This document shows, piece after piece, positions 57,448-64,000 of a stretch of DNA of 64,000 bases. Source of the stretch: an uncultured Eubacteriales bacterium. Its GTDB lineage: Bacteria > Bacillota > Clostridia > Oscillospirales > Oscillospiraceae. A program made the translations under genes and the position numbers. How positions within the stretch are numbered: position 1 is the stretch's first letter; each line of letters begins with the position of its first letter. Under the pieces are notes generated by a model. That model did no database searches and was not told where the DNA came from. It was given only the letters and a program-made list of their open reading frames with translations. The DNA is taken from the NCBI GenBank assembly GCA_900550165.1, contig URQY01000001.1, forward strand, positions 62,001-126,000, given 5' to 3'.

Positions 57448-58182
57448 TTAGTCCTGGTCCCAGTTGTGGTAGGTGTTCTGCACGTCCTCGTTATCGTCGA
57501 GCATATCGAGCAGCTTTTCCATGTTCTTGATGTCCTCGTCGCTCTCGAGCTTGACATAGGTCTGCGGGACGAGGCTGATATCCGCGCTGACGAAGGCATA
57601 GTTCTTCTCCTCGAGCGCCTTGACCACGTCGTTGAACGCGTCGGGGTCGGTTGTGATCTCGAAAACATTGTCCTCGGCGTTGAAGTCATCGGCGCCGGCA
57701 TCGAGCGCATCCATCATGACGGCGTCCTCGTCATAGTCGCCGTCCTCGTTGTCGATGATGATAACGCCCTTGCGGTCGAACGACCAGCTCACGCAGCCCT
57801 GCGCGCCCATGCCCTTGCCGTACTTATCGAAATAGTGACGGACCTCCGGCGCGGTGCGCTGGCGGTTGTCGGTCAGCGCCTCAACGATCACGGCCACACC
57901 GCCGGGGCCGTAGCCCTCGTAAGTAACAGCCTCGTAGTTGTCGGTGTTGCCCGAGCCGAGCGCCTTGTCGATGGTGCGCTTGATGTTGTCGTTGGGCATA
58001 TTGGCTGCCTTCGCCTTGGCGATGACGGTCGCGAGACGGGAGTTGTTATTCGGATCGCCCGAGCCGCCCTGCTTGACGGCGACGATGATCTCCTTGGCGA
58101 TCTTGGTGAAGGCGGCGCTGCGCTTGGCGTCAGCCGCGCCCTTCGTCTTTTGGATATTGTGCCACTTGGAATGTCCGGACAT
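57448..58182 (-). CDS. yebC: YebC/PmpR family transcriptional regulator
   Basis: 244 residues. SGHSKWHNIQKTKGAADAKRSAAFTKIAKEI (shown as SGHSKWHNI, KRSAAFTKIAKEI) opens the family. GPGGVAVIVEALTDNRQRTAPEVRHYF, KYGKGMGAQGCVSW follow, and the acidic C-terminus is typical. YebC acts as a DNA-binding regulator or a ribosome-associated factor relieving polyproline stalls. Confidence 0.96.
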   Translation of the reverse strand: MSGHSKWHNIQKTKGAADAKRSAAFTKIAKEIIVAVKQGGSGDPNNNSRLATVIAKAKAANMPNDNIKRTIDKALGSGNTDNYEAVTYEGYGPGGVAVIVEALTDNRQRTAPEVRHYFDKYGKGMGAQGCVSWSFDRKGVIIIDNEDGDYDEDAVMMDALDAGADDFNAEDNVFEITTDPDAFNDVVKALEEKNYAFVSADISLVPQTYVKLESDEDIKNMEKLLDMLDDNEDVQNTYHNWDQD

Positions 58183-58196
58183 GATGTGATCTCTCC

Positions 58197-58976
58197 TTAC
58201 AGATAGTATTGGATGACGTCGCGGTGCGACGTCGAAATGACGGTTTTCACCTCAGGGAAATGCTCCTCCAGATAGGCCCTGATCGCCGGACAGACGACGG
58301 TCTCCGTCGGAAAATGTCCCGCGTCGATCAGGTTGAGTCCTCGCGTATCGAGAAAATCGTTGTAGCGCAGATCGCTCGTCACAAATGTATCGCAGCCCTG
58401 CGCAATGGCCTGCGGGATATATTCGCCGCACGCGCCGCCGCCCACGGCTACGCGATGCACACGCCCGCTGCCGCGGCAATAGCGTAAGCCGCCGCAGCCG
58501 AGTAATTCTATCACATCCCGTAGGAACTCTTCAAGCCCTTTTTCGCAGGAAAGTGTACCGATCCGGCCGATTTTTTCGTCGTTGAGTAAAAAAATATCGT
58601 TCAGGCCCAGCTTTTTGGCCAGGCAGTCGTTCACGCCGCCGTCCGCGGCGTCCAGATTCGTGTGCATACAGATGGCGGAAATGTCATTTTTGACGAGCAT
58701 CGTCAAAAGACCGCCAAGCCGCGTATCGGGCCGAAGCGACTGCATCTCGCGCTCATGCCAGCGCACGTTCATCACCGGATGGTGGGATACGATGAGCTGT
58801 GCCCCGCAGTCGATGACCTCCTGCGCCACGCGCTCGGTGATATCCAGCGCGACCACAATGCTCTTGACCTCCTGCTCAGGGTCGCCGACGAGGTGGCCGA
58901 TATTGTCCCAGTCCATCGCGCTCTCGCGCGGCGCCCAGGAAAAAAGGCTCTGCTCGATCTCACGTACCGTTGCCAT
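58197..58976 (-). CDS. Nif3-like dinuclear metal centre protein
   Basis: 259 residues. SWAPRESAMDWDNIGHLVGD, SHHPVMN and ICMHTNLDAADGGVNDCLA are metal-binding motifs; AVGGGACGEYIPQAIAQGCDTFVTSDLRYNDF, then INLIDAGHFPTE (shown as LIDAGHFPTE). Family with a GTP cyclohydrolase I type 2-like name; function unclear. It overlaps trmK by 17 bases, a common pair. Confidence 0.93.
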   Translation of the reverse strand: MATVREIEQSLFSWAPRESAMDWDNIGHLVGDPEQEVKSIVVALDITERVAQEVIDCGAQLIVSHHPVMNVRWHEREMQSLRPDTRLGGLLTMLVKNDISAICMHTNLDAADGGVNDCLAKKLGLNDIFLLNDEKIGRIGTLSCEKGLEEFLRDVIELLGCGGLRYCRGSGRVHRVAVGGGACGEYIPQAIAQGCDTFVTSDLRYNDFLDTRGLNLIDAGHFPTETVVCPAIRAYLEEHFPEVKTVISTSHRDVIQYYL

Positions 58977-59676
58977 GCTCCCACTCTCCTTTTCTTCTTT
59001 CGAGCTCTTCGATGAGCTTTGTCAAATGCGCGATGCGCGCATCCTTATCCGCAAGCGACGAGACGGCAAGCCCGTCCCTCGCCCGTCTGAGCTTTGTCAG
59101 ATGCAGCAAAAGGTATTCGCCGTACAGCGGGTCTCCCCGCAGGAGAATGCCCGTCAGCGCGTCGGCCTCGCTCAGCTCCTGCCCCATTCCCGCGGCGACG
59201 CGGAAGACGACATAGAGCTGCTCCTTGTCTCGCACAAGCGTCTCGCTCAAAAAGCGGTAGCCGTTGGCGCAGAGCCAGCGGCGCAGCAGATCCGCCTTCG
59301 TCTGCGGCTGCAAAATGAGCGTATGCGCGCCGTCGCGCGTCCAGGGCGCGGCTTCGAGGATGCCGAGGATCGTCTCCCCGCCCATACCGGCAATGGCGAC
59401 GGTGTCGCACTCCTCCGGACGGAGCTTCGCAAGGCCCGGGCAGAGGCGGAAGTCAAGCTTTTCCGTCACGCCGTATTCCGCGGCCGTCGCGCGCGCGTGG
59501 GCAAGCGGCAGCGCGTTGATATCCGACGCGATGGCGTGCCCGATCGTCCCCTCCTGCAAAAGGTACACTGGCAGATATCCGTGGTCGGTGCCGATATCGG
59601 CCAATCGCGCCCCCTTCGGCACAAGGGACGCGATACACTGCAAACGCGGCTGAAGCTGCAAGCGAGTCGTTTCCAT
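58960..59676 (-). CDS. trmK: tRNA (adenine(22)-N1)-methyltransferase TrmK
   Basis: 238 residues. LQPRLQCIASLVPKGARLADIGTDHGYLPV (AdoMet site ADIGTDHGYLP), then AIASDINALPL, IAGMGGETI and ILQPQTKADLLRRWL. A C-terminal coiled coil is typical. Makes m1A22 in tRNA. Paired with the Nif3-like gene. Confidence 0.95.
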   Translation of the reverse strand: METTRLQLQPRLQCIASLVPKGARLADIGTDHGYLPVYLLQEGTIGHAIASDINALPLAHARATAAEYGVTEKLDFRLCPGLAKLRPEECDTVAIAGMGGETILGILEAAPWTRDGAHTLILQPQTKADLLRRWLCANGYRFLSETLVRDKEQLYVVFRVAAGMGQELSEADALTGILLRGDPLYGEYLLLHLTKLRRARDGLAVSSLADKDARIAHLTKLIEELERRKGEWEHGNGT

Positions 59677-59701
59677 CGGTCCCTCTCCTTTCCTTCGACC
59701 G

Positions 59702-59738
59702 AATAAGACGCATACGGAAGACCCGTATGCGTCTTATT
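59702..59738. terminator. Hairpin after DUF1858 gene
   Basis: AATAAGACGCATACGG/CCGTATGCGTCTTATT: 16-bp perfect stem around AAGAC, between the DUF1858 stop and trmK. No clear T-run outside the stem on the - side. Confidence 0.75.
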
Positions 59739-59745
59739 CTTATTC

Positions 59746-59952
59746 TCAGACGGGCTTGTTGGCTTCCTCGTTGACGAGGGCCAGCAGCTTGTCCACGTCG
59801 ATGCCGTGGACCATGCAGGCTTCCTCCACCGTCTCGCCGCGGGAGCTGGGGCAGCCCAGGCAGTGCATTCCGATGGAAAGGAAGATCGGCGCGGTCTGCG
59901 GTGCAACATCAAGGATATCCCCGATGATGGTATCGCGCGTGATCTCGATCAT
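59746..59952 (-). CDS. DUF1858 domain protein
   Basis: 68 residues behind GGAGGTG. MIEITRDTIIGDILDVAPQTAPIFLSIGMHCLGCP (in parts: TIIGDILDVAP; IFLSIGMHCLGCP) and ETVEEACMVHGID are the DUF1858 pattern; two Cys may coordinate metal. Small stand-alone protein; often in redox contexts, role unknown. Confidence 0.92.
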   Translation of the reverse strand: MIEITRDTIIGDILDVAPQTAPIFLSIGMHCLGCPSSRGETVEEACMVHGIDVDKLLALVNEEANKPV

Positions 59953-60065
59953 ATTGATTCACCTCCGTGAAAATTTGCTGAAGATAGTTTATCCCATTTT
60001 TCGTACTTTTTCAATAGGAAATCCACAAAAAAACGCAGTGCAATAAACGGAGGCTGCGCAAAAAA

Positions 60066-60095
60066 GAAAGGTGCCCGCCAAGGCGGACACCTTTC
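60066..60095 (-). terminator. Terminator after zinc-ribbon gene
   Basis: GAAAGGTG(C)CCGCC / GGCGG(A)CACCTTTC stem with one mismatch and AA loop; on the - strand followed by TTTTTT. Confidence 0.85.
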
Positions 60096-60115
60096 GTATC
60101 GGCAGTTACAAGAGC

Positions 60116-60394
60116 TTACTGCTCAGCGCGCATCTTGGCGAAGCACTCGCTGCAGTAGACCGGACGGTCGGACTTGGGCTCGAAGGGAACCTTGGCCTCG
60201 CCGCCGCAGGCTGCGCAGACTGCGGTGAAATACTCGCGGGGACCGCGAGCGGCGTTCTTGCGAGCGTCGCGGCAGGCCTTGCAGCGCTGGGGCTCGTTCT
60301 GGAAGCCGCGCTCCGCGTAGAACTCCTGCTCACCGGCGGTGAACACGAACTCGTTGCCGCACTCCTTGCAAACTAAAGTCTTGTCTTCGTACAT
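60116..60394 (-). CDS. Zinc-ribbon protein (probable zinc-binding, CxxC x4)
   Basis: 92 residues. MYEDKTLVCKECGNEFVFTA GEQEFY (parts: LVCKECGNEFVFTAGEQEFY) followed by CKACRDARK, CAACGGEA and PVYCSECF. Four CxxC knuckles. Related to proteins with probable zinc-binding domain of the DUF3040/zinc-ribbon 2 type common in Clostridia; ligand partner unknown. Confidence 0.88.
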   Translation of the reverse strand: MYEDKTLVCKECGNEFVFTAGEQEFYAERGFQNEPQRCKACRDARKNAARGPREYFTAVCAACGGEAKVPFEPKSDRPVYCSECFAKMRAEQ

Positions 60395-60434
60395 GATTTT
60401 ACCCTCTCTTTGAATCAGAAAAAATATATTGCGT

Positions 60435-61079
60435 TCAGCGTTTGCTGATATCGCCGGAGATGATGTGCTGCGCGGCCTTACGGCGCACGCGCTGCACGGC
60501 GTTGTCCACCGACTTCGGAGACTTGCCCACGGCCTCTGCGATCTCGCGACAGGAAAGGCCTTCCAAATAGTACCCTAAGATCTTCGCCTCGAACTCGGAC
60601 AACTGCTTGCGGGTACTTTCGAGCAGGCTCTCCACATGGTCCCGCTCCGCGATAAGGAGCTCGGGGTCCGTGTGGCTGGGGTCCAAAGTACCGGGGGTGT
60701 AAGAAGTACTGTCAAAGAAAGGGGTATCAAGGGATATGGATTCGTTCAGCGGATAATGCTTGCCGCGGGAAGCGGCACGGAGCGCGGAAAACAGGCGGTT
60801 GCGGATACACGTCTCCGCATAGGTGCGGAAGGACGCCGTTTTGCCTGCATCGTACTCCCGTATCGCCTGAATGAGACCAAACATTCCCTCCTGGATGAGG
60901 TCCTCCCCGTCGCCGCCGACAAGGAACAGCGGACGCGCACACGCGCGGACCATACCGTAGTAGCGCGTGACGAGAAGCTCCTCCGCTTCCCTGTCGCCGC
61001 CGGCTGCTCGCGCGCACAGCTCACTGTCCGTGCAGGCCGCCAAATCTATATGGTGGTTCTCATTCTGATGATACTGCAT
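60435..61079 (-). CDS. sigH: Sigma-70 family factor, SigH-like
   Basis: 214 residues. DLIQEGMFGLIQAIREYDAG (region 2.1-2.2), FRTYAETCIRNRLFSALRAA (2.3-2.4) and the region-4 helix LSCREIAEAVGKSPKSVDNAVQRVRRK match SigH (Spo0H), the factor of transition and early sporulation. It lies between glmM and the small zinc protein. Confidence 0.85.
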   Translation of the reverse strand: MQYHQNENHHIDLAACTDSELCARAAGGDREAEELLVTRYYGMVRACARPLFLVGGDGEDLIQEGMFGLIQAIREYDAGKTASFRTYAETCIRNRLFSALRAASRGKHYPLNESISLDTPFFDSTSYTPGTLDPSHTDPELLIAERDHVESLLESTRKQLSEFEAKILGYYLEGLSCREIAEAVGKSPKSVDNAVQRVRRKAAQHIISGDISKR

Positions 61080-61146
61080 GTATTATACCTTCTGTGCTCA
61101 GGTTTTGTCAAGTATTTACGAAAATTCAGTATTAGCGCTAATGATT

Positions 61147-62493
61147 TTACAGCATCTTTATCACATTGACCAAATTCTCGGCCGCGAGAAGCGCAATTTG
61201 TTCTGTTTTTGCCTCAACCATCACGCGGATCAGGGCCTCTGTACCGCTCGGACGTACCAAAACGCGGCCTTCGCCGGAAAGAGCCCCCTCCTCCTTCGCA
61301 ATGGCTGCGCTCAGTGCGGCAGACGCCATGATGCCCTCCTTCACGCCGCGCTCATGCGAAACGGGAACGTTGAGCAGCACCTGCGGATACTGCGGACAGA
61401 CGGACGCGAGCGCGGACGCCTTCTTGCCGCTGCGCGCGAGCACATCGAGGAATTGCAGCGCCGTGAGCTGACCGTCACCGGTCGTGGCATAGTCGGTGAA
61501 GATCGTGTGGCCCGACTGCTCGCCGCCGAGCTTGTAGCCGCACTCGTTCATTTTTTCAAGCACGTTGCGGTCGCCCACGCTCGTGCAGACAAGCCCCACA
61601 CCGTTTTCGCGGCAGAACTCGTGCAGGCCGAGATTCGACATGACCGTCGCGACGATCGTGCCGCCGGAGAGCTTGCCGCGGCGCTTCATATCGGAGCCGC
61701 AGACGGCGAGCACCTTGTCGCCGTCGATGATCCCGCCCTGCTCGTCAACGAGCAGGCAGCGGTCCGCGTCGCCGTCGAACGCGACGCCGATGTCATAGCC
61801 GCCCGCGACTACCTTTTGCGCAAGGTCTTCCAAATGGGTCGAGCCGCAGTGATCGTTGATGTTCACGCCGTCCGGCTCGCGGTGGATGAAGTCACAGAAG
61901 CAGCGGAAGCGGCCGAACAGCTCCGGCGCGGTCGCGGACGATGCGCCGTTTGAGCAGTCGACAAGCACGCGAAGGCCCGCAAGATCGCTCTCGATCGTCC
62001 CCGCCAGATGGTCGATGTACGCCTCGCGCGACTGGCGCAGGCCGTGGCGCAGAACGCCGATCTCGCCGTGCGTCGCGGCAGGATAGATATCGGTGAGAAT
62101 TTTTTCCTCCACCTGCTCTTCAATGGCGTCAGGCAGCTTGTAGCCCTTTTCATTGAAGACCTTGATGCCGTTGTGCTCGTAGGGATTGTGCGAAGCGGAA
62201 ATGACAATGCCCGCATCCGCGCCCTTAAGCACGGTCAGGTACGCGACCGCAGGCGTCGGCAGCACGCCGAACGGCATCACGTCGCCGCCGACGGAGCAGA
62301 TGCCCGCGATGAGCGCGCTCTCGAGCATATCGGAGGAAATGCGCGTGTCCTTGCCGATGGTGATGACCGGCTTTCTCCCCTTTTCTTCCTTCAAGACGGC
62401 CGCGATAGCCTTGCCCGTGCGGAACGCGAGATCAGCCGTGAGATTTTCCCCCACGACGCCGCGAATGCCGTCGGTCCCAAACAGTTTTCCCAT
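61147..62493 (-). CDS. glmM: Phosphoglucosamine mutase
   Basis: 448 residues from ATG 62493. MGKLFGTDGIRGVVGE is the conserved start (upstream ATGs lack this and a ribosome site). Catalytic Ser101 in SASHNPYEHNG; Mg motif DGDADRCLLVDE; C-terminal LVRPSGTEALIRVMVEA. Converts GlcN-6-P to GlcN-1-P for cell-wall precursors. Confidence 0.97.
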   Translation of the reverse strand: MGKLFGTDGIRGVVGENLTADLAFRTGKAIAAVLKEEKGRKPVITIGKDTRISSDMLESALIAGICSVGGDVMPFGVLPTPAVAYLTVLKGADAGIVISASHNPYEHNGIKVFNEKGYKLPDAIEEQVEEKILTDIYPAATHGEIGVLRHGLRQSREAYIDHLAGTIESDLAGLRVLVDCSNGASSATAPELFGRFRCFCDFIHREPDGVNINDHCGSTHLEDLAQKVVAGGYDIGVAFDGDADRCLLVDEQGGIIDGDKVLAVCGSDMKRRGKLSGGTIVATVMSNLGLHEFCRENGVGLVCTSVGDRNVLEKMNECGYKLGGEQSGHTIFTDYATTGDGQLTALQFLDVLARSGKKASALASVCPQYPQVLLNVPVSHERGVKEGIMASAALSAAIAKEEGALSGEGRVLVRPSGTEALIRVMVEAKTEQIALLAAENLVNVIKML

Positions 62494-62549
62494 AATATTT
62501 TTCCTCATCTTAAATTTAGATTCGCAAAACTCAATAAAGCAATTCACCT

Positions 62550-63605
62550 TTACAGACTGAGCTGCTCCGGCACTTCGTCCATGCTCTTGGGCACAGAGAG
62601 CCCCAAGTGCTCATACGCCTTGCGCGTGACGCAGCGGCCGCGCGGCGTGCGCTGCAAAAAGCCGAGCTGCATCAGATACGGCTCGTAAACATCCAGCAGC
62701 GTGACGGCTTCCTCGCCGATGGTCGCGGCCAGCGTCTCGATGCCGACGGGACCGCCGCCGTAGTTTTCGATGATGGCGCGCAGCATCCGGTGGTCGATGG
62801 GGTCGAGGCCCAGATCGTCGATCTCGAGCGCGCGGAGCGCCTCGTCTGCAACCTCTCTCGTGATGACGCCGTCGGCCCTAACATCCGCAAAGTCACGCAC
62901 GCGGCGCAGCATCCGGTTGGCGATACGCGGCGTGCCGCGCGAGCGGCGCGCGATCTCGAGCGCGCCCGTCGGGTCGATATCGACATTCAGGATGCTTGCC
63001 GACCGCGTGACGATCTTCGCCAGCTCCTGCGGTGTGTAAAGCTCCAAACGCAGCGTGACGCCGAAGCGGTCGCGCAGCGGCGCGGAAAGCTGGCCCGCGC
63101 GCGTCGTCGCACCGATGAGCGTAAAGTGCGGCAGATCGAGGCGGATGGAATTCGCGCTCGGTCCCTTGCCGACGATAATGTCGATGGCGTAGTCCTCCAT
63201 CGCGGGATACAAGATCTCCTCCACGCTGCGGTTCAGGCGGTGGATCTCGTCGACGAAGAGGATATCCCCCTCGTTCAGATTCGTCAACAGCGCCGCAAGG
63301 TCACCCGCCTTTTCGATGGCAGGGCCGGAGGTGATGCGGATGTTCACGCCCATTTCCTGGGCAATAATGCCTGCAAGCGTCGTCTTGCCGAGGCCCGGAG
63401 GTCCGTGCAGCAGCACGTGGTCGAGCGATTCGCCGCGCTTTTTCGCCGCGGCGATGAAGACGGCGAGGTTGCCCTTCGCCTTCTCCTGTCCGATGTATTC
63501 CGAAAGCGTCTTCGGGCGCAGCGAACCCTCCTGCGCGTCTTCGCTCAGGAAGGTCTTGGCCACGATCGGCTCTTCATAAATGTCGGTTCCAAAATCAATG
63601 CTCAA
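62550..63605 (-). CDS. ruvB: Holliday junction ATP-dependent helicase RuvB
   Basis: 351 residues. Walker [10 protein letters not shown] at 68-75; [48 protein letters not shown]. Branch migration motor with RuvA, whose gene ends 209 bases upstream. Confidence 0.98.
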   Translation of the reverse strand: MSIDFGTDIYEEPIVAKTFLSEDAQEGSLRPKTLSEYIGQEKAKGNLAVFIAAAKKRGESLDHVLLHGPPGLGKTTLAGIIAQEMGVNIRITSGPAIEKAGDLAALLTNLNEGDILFVDEIHRLNRSVEEILYPAMEDYAIDIIVGKGPSANSIRLDLPHFTLIGATTRAGQLSAPLRDRFGVTLRLELYTPQELAKIVTRSASILNVDIDPTGALEIARRSRGTPRIANRMLRRVRDFADVRADGVITREVADEALRALEIDDLGLDPIDHRMLRAIIENYGGGPVGIETLAATIGEEAVTLLDVYEPYLMQLGFLQRTPRGRCVTRKAYEHLGLSVPKSMDEVPEQLSL

Positions 63606-63642
63606 GCGCTCACGCTCCTTTTTGTGCTTTGCGAAGGAATAA

Positions 63643-63801
63643 TCAGTACCTGATCACAAAATAAATCACATACAGCCAGCTCAAAAGGCCGTGTACAATC
63701 GCCCAACCCACGCTATGCCAGTTCGCATAAGAGATGACCATTGCAAGGCAGGTTCCAAAGGTAATCCCCTTTTTAGCAGCCTCTTTTGTATTCTCGTTCA
63801 T
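63643..63801 (-). CDS. 52-residue membrane protein between ruvA and ruvB
   Basis: ATG 63801 to TGA 63643 with GAGAAACG-type site upstream. [27 protein letters not shown] in parts, then two hydrophobic segments ([33 protein letters not shown]). Possibly one or two membrane helices. Not recognised; inserted between ruvA and ruvB. Confidence 0.65.
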   Translation of the reverse strand: MNENTKEAAKKGITFGTCLAMVISYANWHSVGWAIVHGLLSWLYVIYFVIRY

Positions 63802-63813
63802 TTATCGTTTCTC

Positions 63814-64000
63814 CTATTTTACCATTTTCTTTAAGCTCTGGCGCACGATCTCTTCGAGCGGCAGGTTCTCCGCGTCGATGCCCTTCATCGCCACTGCGAT
63901 GTCCTGCTGCGTGTAGCCGAGCACCGTGAGCGCGGCGGCGGCCTCGACAGCCTTGCTCTTCTCCCCCGCGGCGATCCCCGGGGCGGCAGGCATACCGATC
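63814..64000 (-). CDS. ruvA: RuvA C-terminal fragment (start outside window)
   Basis: 61 visible residues ending SLKKMVK. KAVEAAAALTVLGYTQQDIAVAMK is the C-terminal domain III that contacts RuvB. The remaining N-terminal part is beyond the window end. With ruvB two genes downstream, this fits the ruvAB operon. Confidence 0.93.
   Translation of the reverse strand, partial: IGMPAAPGIAAGEKSKAVEAAAALTVLGYTQQDIAVAMKGIDAENLPLEEIVRQSLKKMVK

Noticed and set aside
1..64000. CRISPR arrays, tRNA or rRNA genes
   Set aside because: No regularly spaced direct repeats and no convincing tRNA or rRNA sequence were seen by reading; a covariance search was not possible.

Overview
The window is a GC-rich, spore-forming Firmicute chromosome, most likely a Clostridia of the Oscillospiraceae type. 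A complete spoIIIA cluster, sigma-H, WhiA/RapZ/HprK and YqhY-NusB-XseAB-IspA synteny point this way. About 39 kb of it is the right-hand part of a prophage whose left end lies outside the window.

Prophage, 1 to about 39,290, nearly all on the + strand. The order is: replication and DNA metabolism (DnaD-like fragment, DnaC-like loader, RecU, MT-A70 methylase, SprT-like protease, MazG-like protein, ParB-methylase fusion); an ArpU/RinA-like late regulator (7.5-8.0 kb); a lambda-type head module (GpA terminase, portal, ClpP-like protease with nested scaffold, gpD, gpE); a P2-like contractile tail (sheath, tube, frameshifted chaperone, tape measure, baseplate V/W/J/I); tail fibres; a complete diversity-generating retroelement (DGR); lysis genes; one reverse-strand TM2 gene; two XRE regulators; and an IS30-family transposase at the right edge. 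No tyrosine or serine integrase is seen in the visible part.

The DGR consists of avd (30225-30623), a 95-bp template repeat (30655-30749), the reverse transcriptase (30944-32167) and a C-type-lectin-like target (32076-33785) carrying a 95-bp variable repeat (32729-32823). The two repeats differ at 13 positions, and every one is an adenine in the template.

Host region, from about 39,290. The - strand carries spoIIIAA-AH, asp23, nusB, xseA, xseB and ispA. spoIIIAF is interrupted by an in-frame TAG. Beyond a Cys-rich protein, a DUF4364 regulator and a GNAT come hprK-murB-rapZ-whiA-dnaE, then rpmB, yebC, a Nif3-like gene, trmK, small zinc/DUF1858 proteins, a sigma-H-like factor, glmM, ruvB and the end of ruvA. 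The prophage sits just after ispA, where dxs and its neighbours would be expected.

The points most worth following are the DGR, the possible use of an IS30 transposase for prophage integration with an AT-rich repeat array at the boundary, the amber codon in spoIIIAF, a clean -1 frameshift site in the tail chaperone, and two prophage genes without a normal start codon.
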